From contig NZ_CP036200.1 of assembly GCF_004295345.1 (NCBI RefSeq), positions 4,031,501-4,095,500 on the forward strand: 64,000 bases of DNA. The letters are read 5' to 3'. The notes below the pieces were generated by a model. It was not told the origin of the DNA and did no database searches. It saw nothing but the letters and a program-made list of their open reading frames with translations. A program made the translations under genes and the position numbers. Position 1 is the stretch's first letter, and each line of letters starts with the position of its first letter. Positions 1 to 10,225 of this stretch are shown in pieces. The DNA comes from Shewanella maritima. GTDB lineage: Bacteria; Pseudomonadota; Gammaproteobacteria; Enterobacterales; Shewanellaceae.

Positions 1-2217
1 TCCATGGTTTATGCCGGCGATAACTTTCAGTTAGTGACGATTAAAGCAGTTGGAGATAAATACCCGCTTAAAGGCGCGATTGAACTTACTCAAGGTGAGA
101 CGCAAGCTTTACCGGCTGAGCTAGAAGCCTGGTATGAGAACCGCCTTGGTGGCCTGTTAGGTTACCCACAACAAATCGAGCTAGGTGAAGTCAACTTTGC
201 TATGAGCGAAGAGATCAGCCGTTTGCCAGACGGTGGATTTAACCCGTTTGCGTCTTCTCCTGTGTTGCTTATTCGCCTAGCCGATGTGGCTGCGACCGGT
301 ATTATTCAGCCTGGTAGCCGCGTGACATATCGCTATCAGTTTAGTGGTGATGCCGAGGTGCTTGCAGAGTTTGAAACAGCCGTTAAGCCGATGCTAAATA
401 ACTCGCAGCGCTGGGTAGATGTACAAAGTGGTGACTCACCTATCGCGAGCGCCGTTAAACGCGCTGAGCGCTTCTTATTACTGGCCAGTTTGTTGGGTAT
501 TGCACTTGCCTGCGCCGCCATTGGTATTGCGGCGCAGCGTTATTGTCAGCGCCATTATGATGTGGTTGCCATGCTGAAAACCTTTGGTGCATCGGGCAAG
601 CAAATCAGGCAGATTTTTGCCATGCACTTATTGTTGGTGACAGCCCTTGGTGTGGTGTTAGGTCTAATTGGTGGCTTCATTCTTGATAGTGTCATTAATG
701 GGTTCTTGCCTGCAGAAATTGCTGCTTACTCGCCGCCTTATCTGCGCCCAGTGTTACTCGGCGTGACAACCGGCCTAATTAGCGCCTTTATGTTCTCTGC
801 TTATCCGTTACTAAGGCTGTTGTCCATTCCGCCACTACGGGTGTTGCAAAATCAGCTTGAGGGTATTCAGGCAGGCATGTGGCTGCATCTGTTACTCAGC
901 TTGTCAGCAATGGCGCTACTTGGGTATTTATACTCGCAAAGTTGGCCGCTCACTATGACGGTGGTATCGGCTGTGTTGCTGCTAGGCGCATTGTTGAGTG
1001 TGCTTGGCTTTGCACTTATCAGGCTTGGGCATGGTGTGGGCATGCGAACCACAAACCCATTGCAGCTAGCTTTGGCAGGGCTTAGACGCCGCGCACGGCA
1101 AAACGCTGTGCAGCTGGTTGGTTTTAGCAGTGCACTAGTATTGCTACTGACAATTCTTGCGCTGCGTCAGGACTTACTTAATGAGTGGCAAAAGCAGCTA
1201 CCAGAAAACGCCCCTAACTATTTTTTGGTTAATATTGCGCCGGAAGATACTCAGCCGCTCAACCAGTTTTTAGACTCGCATCAAATATTGGCCACCGATA
1301 TTTATCCAGTGATCCGCGGACGCTTAACCCATATCAATGGTGAAGAGCTTATTTCGCGCGAGCAAGAGAAAAACGGTGTTGAAGGACGTGTGGGGATCTC
1401 ACGTGAGCTTAATCTTACCTATAGAGAAACCTTACCGCCGAATAATGACATTGTTGAGGGTAAGTGGAATCAAGCTGATGATGAAGTGTCAGTCGAGTCA
1501 GAAGTCGCAGAACGTTTAGGCTTGAAGCTAGGTGATACTTTGACCTACAGTCTTGAAAATCAAAAAGTCGAAGTTAAAGTAGCAAGTTTCCGTCAAGTGC
1601 AGTGGGAAACCTTGCAGCCAAATTTCTTTATGATTTTCCGCCCTAAAGCCTTGCAGGATTTTTCATATACTTCGATGGCGAGCTTTCATTTAGACAATGC
1701 CAAGTTAGCTGCGCAGGGCAGTGAGCTGACTGCTAACCAGGTTGTATTGCAGCTTATTCAGCAATTCCCAACTATCTCTGTGATTGATGTTGGCGCTATG
1801 GTTGAGCAGTTACGGCAGATTATTGATCAGGTATCGTTGTCATTGTCTTTGGTATTGGCATTAGTATTACTGGCAAGTGCCTTAGTACTGATTGCGCAAA
1901 CTGAAGCTGGCATGGCAACACGTCAACGTGAGCTTGCTGTGCTGCGCACCTTTGGCGGCTCTGGCTGGCTGCTGCGCACCGCAACCGGATTTGAGTTTGC
2001 TCTGCTAGGCGCAATTGCAGGCCTGTTGGCTGTGATTGTTGCTGAGTTTGCCCTGTACATGCTGAAAACCCAGGTGTTTGAGCTAGTGGTTTATATGCAC
2101 TGGCCTTGGTGGGGGATTTCTCCGCTTGCTGGCGCAATCGTTGTTGCAACACTCGGTATGTGGCGGTGTCGTCAGTTACTTAATCAATCCTGCGCTGATC
2201 TGCTAAAAGCGGGCTAA
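1..2217 (+). CDS. ybbP: ABC transporter permease, YbbP/FtsX family (5' end outside window)
   Basis: Inner-membrane permease of a type VII-like (MacB/LolE-related) ABC exporter; in E. coli YbbP pairs with the ATPase YbbA. The frame is open from base 1, and an ATG at 4 is probably internal, so the gene is partial. About 738 residues are visible against roughly 800 for the family. A large N-terminal extracytoplasmic segment is followed by an FtsX domain with membrane helices near residues 155-285, further helices near 290-390, a second periplasmic region, and a second FtsX domain near 610-730 ending in RCRQLLNQSCADLLKAG. The duplicated FtsX layout is typical of YbbP. The gene converges on dapD across a bidirectional terminator. 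The substrate is not known from sequence. Confidence 0.85.
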   Translation, partial: SMVYAGDNFQLVTIKAVGDKYPLKGAIELTQGETQALPAELEAWYENRLGGLLGYPQQIELGEVNFAMSEEISRLPDGGFNPFASSPVLLIRLADVAATGIIQPGSRVTYRYQFSGDAEVLAEFETAVKPMLNNSQRWVDVQSGDSPIASAVKRAERFLLLASLLGIALACAAIGIAAQRYCQRHYDVVAMLKTFGASGKQIRQIFAMHLLLVTALGVVLGLIGGFILDSVINGFLPAEIAAYSPPYLRPVLLGVTTGLISAFMFSAYPLLRLLSIPPLRVLQNQLEGIQAGMWLHLLLSLSAMALLGYLYSQSWPLTMTVVSAVLLLGALLSVLGFALIRLGHGVGMRTTNPLQLALAGLRRRARQNAVQLVGFSSALVLLLTILALRQDLLNEWQKQLPENAPNYFLVNIAPEDTQPLNQFLDSHQILATDIYPVIRGRLTHINGEELISREQEKNGVEGRVGISRELNLTYRETLPPNNDIVEGKWNQADDEVSVESEVAERLGLKLGDTLTYSLENQKVEVKVASFRQVQWETLQPNFFMIFRPKALQDFSYTSMASFHLDNAKLAAQGSELTANQVVLQLIQQFPTISVIDVGAMVEQLRQIIDQVSLSLSLVLALVLLASALVLIAQTEAGMATRQRELAVLRTFGGSGWLLRTATGFEFALLGAIAGLLAVIVAEFALYMLKTQVFELVVYMHWPWWGISPLAGAIVVATLGMWRCRQLLNQSCADLLKAG

Positions 2218-2242
2218 CGATTGAATTTAAAAGTAAAATTAA

Positions 2243-2267
2243 AAAAAGAGGCCGATTGGCCTCTTTT
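2243..2267. terminator. Bidirectional intrinsic terminator between ybbP and dapD
   Basis: The stem AAAAAGAGGCC / GGCCTCTTTTT encloses a GATT loop and is flanked by A and T tracts on both strands. It sits between two convergent genes, so it can serve both. Confidence 0.85.
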
Positions 2268-2295
2268 TAGTACTTGCACGTTAACTTTGTTTCAA

Positions 2296-3120
2296 TTAGT
2301 CAACGATACGCAGTAGCTCGTTAATGCCAACTTTGCCGCGCGTTTTCGCATCAACTTTTTTAACGATGATTGCTGCATACAAGCTGTAAGTGCCACAAGC
2401 TGAAGGTAGGTTACCAGATACAACCACAGAGCCAGCAGGGACGCGGCCGTAGTGGATTTCACCGGTTTCACGATCAAAGATTCGAGTGCTTTGGCCAATG
2501 TATACGCCCATTGAGATAACGCTGCCTTCTTCAACTACAACGCCTTCAACGATTTCACTGCGCGCGCCGATGAAACAGTTGTCTTCAATGATAGTTGGGC
2601 CTGCTTGTAGTGGTTCTAATACGCCGCCAATGCCAACGCCGCCAGATAGGTGAACGTTTTTACCAATTTGCGCACATGAACCAACGGTTGCCCAGGTATC
2701 GACCATAGTGCCTTCATCAACAAATGCACCCAGGTTTACGTAAGATGGCATTAATACGGTGTTTTTACCGATGAATGAGCCTTTACGCACGGTTGCTGGT
2801 GGGACTACGCGGATAGCTTCTTGCTTGAATCGCGCTTCATCATAATCAGCGAACTTTTGCGCGACTTTGTCGAAGTATTTAGTGTCGCCGCCGTCTACAA
2901 CTTCATTGTCGAAAATACGGAACGATAATAATACTGCTTTCTTTAGCCACTGGTGCACATGCCACTCGCCGTCAATCTTTTCGGCTACGCGCGCTTCACC
3001 TTTATCCAGCATGTCGATCGCTTTTTCTACGTCAGCGCGAACACTCGGGTCTACTGTGGCTGGGGTGATATCTTGGCGTGCTTCAAAAGCCGCTTCAATT
3101 CGTTGGCGTAATGCCTCCAT
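2296..3120 (-). CDS. dapD: 2,3,4,5-tetrahydropyridine-2,6-dicarboxylate N-succinyltransferase
   Basis: Cytoplasmic acyltransferase of the succinylase branch of lysine/diaminopimelate synthesis; it transfers succinyl from succinyl-CoA to tetrahydrodipicolinate. The 274 residues match the family length. An N-terminal helical domain ([16 protein letters not shown]) is followed by a left-handed beta-helix of hexapeptide repeats from about residue 105 ([20 protein letters not shown]) and the conserved VSGNLPS segment near the C-terminus. The gene begins 9 bp after glnD ends, so the two are probably co-transcribed, as in E. coli. Confidence 0.97.
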   Translation of the reverse strand: MEALRQRIEAAFEARQDITPATVDPSVRADVEKAIDMLDKGEARVAEKIDGEWHVHQWLKKAVLLSFRIFDNEVVDGGDTKYFDKVAQKFADYDEARFKQEAIRVVPPATVRKGSFIGKNTVLMPSYVNLGAFVDEGTMVDTWATVGSCAQIGKNVHLSGGVGIGGVLEPLQAGPTIIEDNCFIGARSEIVEGVVVEEGSVISMGVYIGQSTRIFDRETGEIHYGRVPAGSVVVSGNLPSACGTYSLYAAIIVKKVDAKTRGKVGINELLRIVD

Positions 3121-3129
3121 TGGATACTC

Positions 3130-5721
3130 CTAATTAGATTGCTTTAAGGCTAATTGCATCGCATGAGCCAGCTGTTGTTGCTGCGCTTCATTCAATGCTT
3201 GGCCATCAAGGGTTTGTAAAATAAAAAAGTCTTCAGCGCGTTCACCAATAGTAGTGATCTTGGCTGAAATTAACCTTACTTGGCAGCGGAAAAAGGTTTC
3301 GCCGACTTTAGCCAGTAGTCCAGGTGAGTCAAGAGCTTGCAGCTCCATCATACTTGTACCACGGTTGGTGTCGTCTAAGAAACTGACATGGGTTGCTACA
3401 TTAAAAGGTTTCATGATCCGCGATAACTTACGGAACTTAGGCAATTTTGGATTTTCATTGGCTAAGGCTTTGCTTAGTGCTTTTTTGATACTCTGAATAC
3501 GAGATAACTGAGTAACCGCTTCGCCGTCTTGCTCTAAGATCACGAAAGTGTCGAGGGCATAGTCGTCTTTCGAGGTCATGATATTGGCATCATGCACATT
3601 GATGTTTTTGTTGTCCAGCACTGTCATCACAGTGGCGAACAGTTTCGGCTTATCTTTACTATAAATGAACAGTTCGGTGCCGCCGCGAGTGGTGTGCTTT
3701 GAGATTAACACCAGTGGCTCATCCGATTTATGTTTAAGTATTGCCTCTGAGTGCCAGGCAATTTGATTGGGCTGATGGCGCAAAAAGTACTTAGACTTAA
3801 AGCGTTGCCATAGTGTGTCTAGATCTTTCTCGCGCACGCCGCGGCGTAGTAACTCTTTTTTAGCCTTTGCTTGCGCTTCTTCAACGCGCTCAGCGGCATC
3901 AATAGGGACTTCTTTACCGCGCGCCAGCACCCTTTGAGTTGAGAAATATAGCTCTCTAAGCAGTGAGCCTTTCCAGTTATTCCAAGCTTTGTTGTTGGTG
4001 GCGCAAATATCTGCCACGGTTAAGCAATACAGGTAGCTTAAATGCACTGCATCGCGTACTTTATCGGCGAAGTCTGATACCACATCTGGGTCTGATATAT
4101 CGCGGCGCTGCGCGGTGACCGACATCACTAAATGCTGCTCAACTAGCCAAGCAACCAGGCGACCATCATGGTCATTCAGTCCGTGCAACTTACAAAATTC
4201 CAGCGCGTCAGTTGCGCCAAGCTTACTGTGATCGCCGCCGCGACCTTTGGCAATATCGTGGAAAATCGCAGCGAGTACCAGTAGGCCTTTTTTAGGCAGT
4301 TGATTAATCAGCACCGCGCCCAGCGGGAATTCATCTTTTTGATCGCTTTGTGAAAACCGCTCAATGTTGAGTAGTAGCCTGTGAGTGTGTTCATCAACCG
4401 TGTAGGCATGGAACAAGTCAAACTGCATCTGGCCTTCAATTTTGCGCCATGCGGGCAAATAGGACGATAAAATGCCGTGTTTGTGCATTAAGGATAACGC
4501 CGCGATGCCACGAGGGTGTTTTAGAATATCCATAAACACCTTGCGACATTCTGCATCATCTTGCAGTGGGCCTTGCAGTTGCCTGCGGGCATTTCGCAGT
4601 TCACGCAGCGTTGGTGCGTAGATTTCTTGGATGTTGGAGTTTTTAGCGACGTTCAAAAATAACGTCAGGATTGATGAGGTTTGTTTTTTAAATAGTCCAA
4701 GTTCTAACAATTCTATGTAGCGGCCACGACGTTGAAATTGGCTATTAATCGGTTGTACTTGCAGCGCTTGAATATGCCCAAGAGTGGCGCGCTTAAACAG
4801 CTGCAATAGCATCTGGTTAAGCTCCATCACTCGGCGAACGGTGCGATAGTACTTCTTCATTAGCTGCTCTACCGCCAGCTGAGTTTTATCTTCATAACCG
4901 AGAAAATCTGCTACTTGCCGTTGTAGGTCGAACAGTAAGCGGTTTTCGTCGCGGTTGGCGATGGAGTGCAGTGCAAAGCGGATCTGCCAAAGAAAATCGC
5001 GACATTCGATAAGCTCATTAAGCTCAGCTTGTTCTAAAAAGTAGTTCTCAACTAATTCGTGCAAGTTTGCCGCGTTGAAGTGACGAATGGTCACCCAAGC
5101 AATGGTTTGAATATCGCGCAGTCCGCCAGGGCAGTTCTTTAAATTGGGCTCAAGATCGAAGGCATTGGCTTTTGCGTGGCGCTCGACTTGCTCTTGCTTT
5201 TTCTGCAAGTAAAAGTCGGCGGATGACCAAAAATCTTTTTGTCTGACTTGCTGATAAAGGCGGTCAAACTCTGCTTCATTACCGCTAATTAGCCTAGCTT
5301 CAATTAAGTTGGTAGCAACAGTAATGTCAGCAAGCCCTTGTTCGATAGACTGCTCAACATTTCTTACGCTGTGACCTATTTCAAGCCCGGTATCCCACAA
5401 GTGAGTAATAAATTCGCCAATCGCGGCTTGGGCTTTGGGCGAAACATTCGTGGTTTCGGTTAGAATCAATAAATCGACATCGGAGCGAGGGTGTAGTTCT
5501 TGTCTGCCATAGCCGCCAACCGCTACTAGAGATATTGGTAGCGCGTCTAGTCCATAGTGTAGCCATGCTTGAGTCAGTAGTTCGTCGACAGCAATGGCGC
5601 GTTGTTTAATGAGTTCAGCAATGGGCACTTGTTGCTGGAATTGGGATTCAAGATGCGCGGTGATTTGTTGAAGTTGTTGTTTTGCTTCCAGCGCTTGATT
5701 CATCGGCTTTGTGACTTCCAT
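3130..5721 (-). CDS. glnD: [Protein-PII] uridylyltransferase / uridylyl-removing enzyme
   Basis: Nitrogen-status sensor that adds or removes UMP on PII proteins (GlnB/GlnK) in response to glutamine. The 863 residues fit the family. The nucleotidyltransferase motif [18 protein letters not shown] lies near residues 68-85, the HD hydrolase motif [11 protein letters not shown] lies near 490, and two C-terminal ACT domains occupy about 690-775 and 795-863. The ATG at 5721 directly abuts the U-tract of a terminator hairpin and has no visible Shine-Dalgarno site; an in-frame ATG at 5703 (MNQALE) is the alternative start. The gene lies between map and dapD in the conserved order. Confidence 0.96.
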   Translation of the reverse strand: MEVTKPMNQALEAKQQLQQITAHLESQFQQQVPIAELIKQRAIAVDELLTQAWLHYGLDALPISLVAVGGYGRQELHPRSDVDLLILTETTNVSPKAQAAIGEFITHLWDTGLEIGHSVRNVEQSIEQGLADITVATNLIEARLISGNEAEFDRLYQQVRQKDFWSSADFYLQKKQEQVERHAKANAFDLEPNLKNCPGGLRDIQTIAWVTIRHFNAANLHELVENYFLEQAELNELIECRDFLWQIRFALHSIANRDENRLLFDLQRQVADFLGYEDKTQLAVEQLMKKYYRTVRRVMELNQMLLQLFKRATLGHIQALQVQPINSQFQRRGRYIELLELGLFKKQTSSILTLFLNVAKNSNIQEIYAPTLRELRNARRQLQGPLQDDAECRKVFMDILKHPRGIAALSLMHKHGILSSYLPAWRKIEGQMQFDLFHAYTVDEHTHRLLLNIERFSQSDQKDEFPLGAVLINQLPKKGLLVLAAIFHDIAKGRGGDHSKLGATDALEFCKLHGLNDHDGRLVAWLVEQHLVMSVTAQRRDISDPDVVSDFADKVRDAVHLSYLYCLTVADICATNNKAWNNWKGSLLRELYFSTQRVLARGKEVPIDAAERVEEAQAKAKKELLRRGVREKDLDTLWQRFKSKYFLRHQPNQIAWHSEAILKHKSDEPLVLISKHTTRGGTELFIYSKDKPKLFATVMTVLDNKNINVHDANIMTSKDDYALDTFVILEQDGEAVTQLSRIQSIKKALSKALANENPKLPKFRKLSRIMKPFNVATHVSFLDDTNRGTSMMELQALDSPGLLAKVGETFFRCQVRLISAKITTIGERAEDFFILQTLDGQALNEAQQQQLAHAMQLALKQSN

Positions 5722-5744
5722 AAAAAGTGCGCCAAAAGGCGCAC
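5722..5744 (-). terminator. Intrinsic terminator after map, abutting the glnD start
   Basis: On the minus strand GTGCGCC-TTTT-GGCGCAC is followed by TTTTT and then directly by the glnD ATG. The stem is 7 bp, GC-rich and perfect. It can end map transcripts or attenuate read-through into glnD-dapD. Confidence 0.75.
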
Positions 5745-5780
5745 AAATTAAACCATAGTCGTTGAAGCCTAAGTGATTAC

Positions 5781-6593
5781 TTAGTGATTAATATGCCTAG
5801 GTAAGCTTTCGTCGCTACGTAAGGTTAATACTTCAACGCCAGTTTCTGTGACCAATAGGGTATGTTCCCACTGAGCAGAATTTTTACCATCTTTTGTGTA
5901 TGCCGTCCAATTATCATCGGCATCAACATAACAGTGCTTTTTACCAGCGTTAATCATTGGCTCGATGGTAAAGCACATACCTGGGCGTAATACGCGCTTG
6001 TCTGGTTTACCAAACTTTTCTTTGTAGTGCATCACTTGAGGCTCTTCGTGGAAACCTGCGCCGATACCATGGCCACAAAAATCCGTCACAATGCTGTATT
6101 TGTTTGGACGATTTTTGTTTTTAAGCTTGATGAACTTTTCGATAGTTTCACCAATGTCGGCAACCTTAGTACCAGGGCGAACAATCTTAATCGCTTCGTA
6201 AAGTGCTTCTTGAGTAATAGTGCACAGATGCTTGTCAGCAGGAGATACGTCACCAATGTAGAACATACGTGAGGTATCACCGTGGTAGCCATCAACTATC
6301 ACGGTAATGTCGATGTTAATGATGTCGCCATCTTTGAGCTTGCGCGCACTTGGGATGCCGTGACAAATCACTTCATTAATTGAAGTACAAATTGACTTAG
6401 GAAAACCATGGTAATTAAGTGGGGCAGAAATCGCGCCGTGCTCTTCTGTGTATTTAGCGCAAATGTCATTTAACTCATCGGTGGTCACGCCAGCTTTTAC
6501 GTGCGGCGCAATCATTTCTAATACTTCAGCCGCAAGCTTTCCAGCAGCGCGCATTTTTTCAATTTCTTCAGCGGTCTTAATGACAATACTCAT
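5781..6593 (-). CDS. map: Type I methionine aminopeptidase
   Basis: Removes the initiator methionine from nascent proteins; a cytosolic dinuclear-metal enzyme. The 270 residues match the E. coli enzyme. Metal ligands are visible: Asp in [17 protein letters not shown] (two Asp), His in [13 protein letters not shown], Glu in [10 protein letters not shown], and Glu in the C-terminal [13 protein letters not shown] good ribosome site (AAAGAGA) lies about 5 nt before the ATG. It is divergent from rpsB, the arrangement in enteric bacteria, and is the first gene of a minus-strand map-glnD-dapD group. Confidence 0.97.
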   Translation of the reverse strand: MSIVIKTAEEIEKMRAAGKLAAEVLEMIAPHVKAGVTTDELNDICAKYTEEHGAISAPLNYHGFPKSICTSINEVICHGIPSARKLKDGDIINIDITVIVDGYHGDTSRMFYIGDVSPADKHLCTITQEALYEAIKIVRPGTKVADIGETIEKFIKLKNKNRPNKYSIVTDFCGHGIGAGFHEEPQVMHYKEKFGKPDKRVLRPGMCFTIEPMINAGKKHCYVDADDNWTAYTKDGKNSAQWEHTLLVTETGVEVLTLRSDESLPRHINH

Positions 6594-6804
6594 GAATTTC
6601 TCTTTGTTTTTTGGCTAGTCACGCACTAGCAAATTAACGGATATCTGACGGCTATTTTACACTATAAAATTTGTGTTTAAAGGCTGATTATGGTATAAAG
6701 CGCGCCGTTATGTTTAATTAGTTGGTTAAGCCCTTTATTTGACTTTCGGCTTAAAGTGCATAGTTGGGGTGTTCATCCCTTATATGTCGCTTAAATAGTT
6801 TGTC

Positions 6805-6833
6805 TTAAAGGCGTAAAATTTGCCGGCTATTAT
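6805..6833 (+). promoter_or_regulatory. Candidate sigma-70 promoter of rpsB-tsf
   Basis: TTAAAG (6805-6810), a 17-bp spacer and TATTAT (6828-6833) lie about 125 bp before rpsB, just ahead of the structured leader. The -10 is good and the -35 weak (3 of 6 positions), so the call rests mainly on position. Confidence 0.4.
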
Positions 6834-6884
6834 ACATAGCAATTAACTTAAATACTAAATCACACACGTATCGACACATTTTTC

Positions 6885-6957
6885 GGGGTGCCTTTTTAGT
6901 CGAAGGTCGAAACAATGGGATGCGTGGAGGTCTAACCCCTTTTAAAAGGTAAAAATC
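6885..6957 (+). promoter_or_regulatory. rpsB 5' leader, probable ribosomal protein S2 autoregulatory element
   Basis: GGGGT at 6885-6889 can pair with ACCCC at 6935-6939, enclosing a segment containing GGGATGCGTGGAGG. A short palindrome CCTTTTAAAAGG (6938-6949) sits just before the start codon. Gammaproteobacterial rpsB messages carry a conserved leader bound by S2 to repress rpsB-tsf, and the GATGCGTGGAGGT-like core here resembles what I recall of it. The identification is from memory of the motif; the pairing is seen directly. Confidence 0.6.
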
Positions 6958-7686
6958 ATGACTACTGTTTCAATGCGCGATATGCTACAAGCTGGTGTTC
7001 ACTTCGGTCACCAAACTCGTTACTGGAATCCAAAAATGAAGCCATTCATCTTTGGTGCTCGTAACGGTGTTCACATCATCAACCTTGAGCATACTGTGCC
7101 AATGTTCAATGAAGCACTTGCTTTCATCAGCAACGTAGCTTCTAAGAAAGGCAAAATCCTTTTCGTAGGTACTAAGCGTGCCGCTGGCGAAGCAATCAAA
7201 GAAGCTGCTGTTTCTTGTGATCAGTTCTACGTTGACCACCGCTGGTTAGGCGGTATGTTGACTAACTGGAAAACTGTTCGTCAATCTATCAAGCGTCTTA
7301 AAGAGCTAGAAAGCCAGTCTGTAGACGGTACTTTCGACAAGCTAACTAAGAAAGAAGCACTAATGCGTTCTCGTGAGCTTGATAAGCTAGAGAAATCTTT
7401 AGGTGGTATCAAAAACATGGGCGGTTTACCAGATGCGTTATTCGTAATCGGTGCTGACCACGAGCATATCGCTATTAAAGAAGCTAACAACCTAGGTATC
7501 CCAGTTGTTGCAGTTGTTGATACTAACTCTGCACCAGACGGTGTTAACTACATCGTTCCTGGTAACGACGACGCGATGCGCGCTATCCGTTTATACACTA
7601 GCTCTGTTGCTGCTGCCGCTAACTCTGGCCGTGGTCAAGATCTAGCTGTACAAGCTGAGCAAGACGGTTTCGTTGAAGCTGTTTAA
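6958..7686 (+). CDS. rpsB: 30S ribosomal protein S2
   Basis: Small-subunit ribosomal protein that joins late in assembly and is needed for S1 binding. At 242 residues it has the family length. Visible signatures are [20 protein letters not shown] at the N-terminus, [19 protein letters not shown] in the middle, and [20 protein letters not shown] with [13 protein letters not shown] at the C-terminal end. Codon use looks strongly biased, as expected for a highly expressed gene. It heads the rpsB-tsf unit and has a structured leader. Confidence 0.98.
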   Translation: MTTVSMRDMLQAGVHFGHQTRYWNPKMKPFIFGARNGVHIINLEHTVPMFNEALAFISNVASKKGKILFVGTKRAAGEAIKEAAVSCDQFYVDHRWLGGMLTNWKTVRQSIKRLKELESQSVDGTFDKLTKKEALMRSRELDKLEKSLGGIKNMGGLPDALFVIGADHEHIAIKEANNLGIPVVAVVDTNSAPDGVNYIVPGNDDAMRAIRLYTSSVAAAANSGRGQDLAVQAEQDGFVEAV

Positions 7687-7734
7687 TAAGGCGTGATATT
7701 TATCGCCCTTATTAGCCAATAAATAGTTGGTGAG

Positions 7735-7759
7735 CAGGGGCCTTGTAGGCCCCTGTTTT
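7735..7759 (+). terminator. rpsB-tsf intergenic attenuator/terminator
   Basis: CAGGGGCC-TTGTA-GGCCCCTG (7735-7755) is followed by TTTTA. The 8-bp perfect GC stem lies between rpsB and tsf, where partial termination would lower EF-Ts relative to S2. A weaker imperfect hairpin (ATAAGGCG ... CGCCCTTAT) precedes it at about 7686-7712. Confidence 0.7.
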
Positions 7760-7800
7760 ATAGATGCAATATTAGTCGAATTTAATTAGAGGATTTAACA

Positions 7801-8652
7801 ATGGCAATTACTGCTGCCCAAGTTAAAGAACTTCGTGACCGCACTGGCGCTGGCATGATGGATTGTAAAAAAGCACTTACTGAAACTAACGGTGATATCG
7901 ATCTAGCGATTGATAACATGCGTAAGAGTGGTGCTGCTAAGGCTGCTAAGAAAGCAGGTAACATTGCTGCTGAAGGTACTATCCTTATCAAAGCTGGCGA
8001 AGGTTTCTCTGCATTATTAGAAGTTAACTGTCAGACTGACTTCGTTGCTAAAGACAGCAACTTCCTAGGTTTCGCTAACCAAGTACTAGACGCTGCTGTA
8101 GCATCTAAAGCTTCTATCGAAGAGCTAAAAGCTAAGTTCGAGGAAACTCGTGTTGCGCTTGTTGCTAAAATCGGTGAAAACATCAACGTTCGTCGCGTTG
8201 AGTACATCGACGGTGCAACTCAAGCTTCTTACCGTCATGGCGACCGTATCGGTGTTGTTGTTTCTGGTGATGCTGACGCAGAAACACTAAAACACGTTGC
8301 TATGCACGTAGCTGCTTCTAAGCCTGAGTATGTTGACCCATCTGACGTTCCTGCTGATGTTGTTGAGAAAGAAAAGACTCTTCAAGTTGAAATCGCAATG
8401 AACGAAGGTAAGCCTCAAGAAATCGCTGAGAAGATGGTTACTGGTCGTATGAAGAAGTTTACTGGTGAGATCTCTCTTACTGGTCAAGCGTTCATCATGG
8501 AACCAAAGAAAACTGTTGGCGACTTCCTAAAAGAGAAGAACGCTTCTGTAGCTAACTTCATTCGTTTAGAAGTTGGTGAAGGTATCGAGAAGAAAGAAGA
8601 AGATTTCGCAGCTGAAGTTGCCGCGCAAATCGAAGCATCTAAAAACGCTTAA
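7801..8652 (+). CDS. tsf: Translation elongation factor Ts
   Basis: Guanine nucleotide exchange factor that recycles EF-Tu-GDP. The 283 residues match E. coli EF-Ts. The N-terminal UBA-like domain has [19 protein letters not shown], followed by the core signature [14 protein letters not shown] near residue 79. The dimerisation region and C-terminal helix ([26 protein letters not shown]) are complete. The ribosome site GAGGA lies about 9 nt before the ATG. It shares its strong codon bias and transcription unit with rpsB. Confidence 0.98.
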   Translation: MAITAAQVKELRDRTGAGMMDCKKALTETNGDIDLAIDNMRKSGAAKAAKKAGNIAAEGTILIKAGEGFSALLEVNCQTDFVAKDSNFLGFANQVLDAAVASKASIEELKAKFEETRVALVAKIGENINVRRVEYIDGATQASYRHGDRIGVVVSGDADAETLKHVAMHVAASKPEYVDPSDVPADVVEKEKTLQVEIAMNEGKPQEIAEKMVTGRMKKFTGEISLTGQAFIMEPKKTVGDFLKEKNASVANFIRLEVGEGIEKKEEDFAAEVAAQIEASKNA

Positions 8653-8677
8653 TCGCGAATTTCTAAATACCCTAAAG

Positions 8678-8702
8678 CCGCAGCATCCGCTGCGGTTTTG
8701 TT
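8678..8702 (+). terminator. Intrinsic terminator after tsf
   Basis: CCGCAGC-ATCC-GCTGCGG (8678-8695) is followed by TTTTGTT. It lies immediately before pyrH, and an in-frame ATG at 8703 abuts the U-tract. Confidence 0.75.
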
Positions 8703-8720
8703 ATGATCAGGAAAAACATT

Positions 8721-9461
8721 ATGAGCACCAATCCAAAACCAGCATTTAGACGTATCCTGCTTAAATTAAGCGGCGAAGCATTAATGGGCGAAGAAGGCTT
8801 CGGCATTGACCCTAAAGTACTTGATCGCATGGCTCAAGAAGTGAAAGAGCTTGTTGAACTCGGTATTCAAGTTGGTGTGGTAATTGGTGGTGGTAACCTA
8901 TTCCGTGGTGAAGGCTTAGCTAACGCGGGTATGAACCGTGTTGTTGGTGACCACATGGGTATGTTAGCCACAGTAATGAATGGCCTAGCAATGCGTGATG
9001 CGCTGCACCGAGCCTATGTTAATGCTCGCCTGATGTCGGCAATCCCACTAAAAGGTGTTTGTGACGACTACAACTGGGCTGAAGCAATCAGTTTATTAAA
9101 ATCTGGCCGCGTTGTGATTTTTGCTGCGGGTACAGGTAACCCATTCTGCACTACAGACTCTGCTGCATGTTTGCGCGGTATTGAGATTGAAGCTGAAGTG
9201 GTACTAAAGGGCACTAAAGTCGATGGTGTTTACTCAGCCGACCCAATGAAAGACCCTGATGCAGTTAAGCATGACCAGTTGAGCTACTCAGATGTGTTGG
9301 AATCCGAATTAAAAGTGATGGACCTAGCCGCATTTACGCTGGCTCGCGACCATCAAATGCCGCTACTTGTGTTTAACATGAATAAGCCTGGTGCGCTGCG
9401 CCGCGTGATCATGGGTGAGCAAGAAGGCACGATTATTAGCGATAAGAAACAAGAAGGCTAA
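8721..9461 (+). CDS. pyrH: Uridylate kinase (UMP kinase)
   Basis: Phosphorylates UMP to UDP; a hexameric bacterial amino-acid-kinase-fold enzyme. From the chosen start ([20 protein letters not shown]) it has 246 residues, close to the family's about 241. Motifs seen are [15 protein letters not shown] (ATP binding), [14 protein letters not shown], and [15 protein letters not shown]. An in-frame ATG lies at 8703, but AGGA at 8709-8712 is spaced 8 nt from the ATG at 8721, whereas the earlier ATG overlaps a terminator tail. It is followed by frr after an unusually structured spacer. Confidence 0.97.
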   Translation: MSTNPKPAFRRILLKLSGEALMGEEGFGIDPKVLDRMAQEVKELVELGIQVGVVIGGGNLFRGEGLANAGMNRVVGDHMGMLATVMNGLAMRDALHRAYVNARLMSAIPLKGVCDDYNWAEAISLLKSGRVVIFAAGTGNPFCTTDSAACLRGIEIEAEVVLKGTKVDGVYSADPMKDPDAVKHDQLSYSDVLESELKVMDLAAFTLARDHQMPLLVFNMNKPGALRRVIMGEQEGTIISDKKQEG

Positions 9462-9495
9462 TAGCTAGCGCTTTTTTGATACTAAGTTATCGTAA

Positions 9496-9552
9496 TTGGC
9501 ATTAAGTAATTGAGCTCAAATCGGGCTTATGTCATCCTTAACTTAATGCCAA
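9496..9552 (+). other. Long hairpin-forming inverted repeat in the pyrH-frr spacer
   Basis: TTGGCATTAAGT (9496-9507) is perfectly complementary to ACTTAATGCCAA (9541-9552). The 33-nt loop contains a second palindrome, TTGAGCTCAA (9510-9519). There is no U-tract after it, so it is not a standard terminator. It ends about 35 nt before the frr GTG. It could be a stabilising or processing stem or a protein-binding site; the function is unknown. Confidence 0.6.
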
Positions 9553-9586
9553 GCACTCTAAAGAAAGAGACGAAAAGGATATTATT

Positions 9587-10144
9587 GTGATTGATGAAAT
9601 TATGTTAGATGCGCAAGAGCGCATGGGCAAATGTGTTGATTCAACTAAGAATCAAATGGCAAAAGTTCGCACAGGTCGTGCACACCCAAGCCTACTAGAC
9701 TCTATTCAAGTATCTTGCTACGGCTCTATGTCGCCACTGAAGCAAGTTGCTAACATCAATATTGAAGATGCACGCACCTTAACCGTGTCTGTATTTGATC
9801 CATCTATGGTTCAAGCAGTAGAAAAAGCAATCATGAGTTCAGACTTAGGTTTGAACCCAATGACTGCGGGTAACATCATGCGCATCCCACTACCAGCACT
9901 AACTGAAGAGCGTCGTAAAGACTTCATCAAAGTGGTACGTGCTGAAGCTGAAAATGGCCGTGTTGCTGTACGTAATGTGCGCCGCGACGCTATTAGCGAA
10001 GTGAAAAAGCTTGAGAAAGCGAAAGAGTGCACTGAAGATGACGTTCGTCGCAGTGAAGATGAAATTCAAAAGTATACTGACGCAAATATCAAAACAATTG
10101 AAGAAGTTTTGACCGCTAAAGAAAAAGAGTTGATGGAAGTCTAA
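9587..10144 (+). CDS. frr: Ribosome recycling factor
   Basis: Splits post-termination ribosomes together with EF-G. The 185 residues have the family length. The start is GTG, supported by AAAAGGA ending 7 nt upstream and by alignment of the product ([20 protein letters not shown]) to the E. coli N-terminus. The [13 protein letters not shown] segment, [20 protein letters not shown] and [10 protein letters not shown] are hallmarks of domain I. The gene is complete. Confidence 0.97.
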   Translation: MIDEIMLDAQERMGKCVDSTKNQMAKVRTGRAHPSLLDSIQVSCYGSMSPLKQVANINIEDARTLTVSVFDPSMVQAVEKAIMSSDLGLNPMTAGNIMRIPLPALTEERRKDFIKVVRAEAENGRVAVRNVRRDAISEVKKLEKAKECTEDDVRRSEDEIQKYTDANIKTIEEVLTAKEKELMEV

Positions 10145-10172
10145 GCGCTTAAATTCTAAAACTAGAGTTAAC

Positions 10173-10210
10173 ACGCCGTGTAAGGGTATACTACACGGCG
10201 TTTGTTTATT
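10173..10210 (+). terminator. Intrinsic terminator after frr
   Basis: ACGCCGTGTA (10173-10182) pairs with TACACGGCGT (10192-10201); a TTGTTTATTTT tail follows. It separates frr from uppS. Confidence 0.7.
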
Positions 10211-10225
10211 TTAAGGTCGTAATTA

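Noticed and set aside
1820..2152. 110-residue frame antisense to the permease
   Set aside because: Gln/Ala/Arg-rich shadow of hydrophobic coding sequence.
3121..3129. Lysine riboswitch or other leader before dapD
   Set aside because: Only 9 bp separate glnD and dapD, leaving no room for a riboswitch.
8703..8720. Earlier pyrH start (ATG at 8703)
   Set aside because: It abuts the tsf terminator U-tract; the AGGA site is properly spaced for 8721, which also matches family length.
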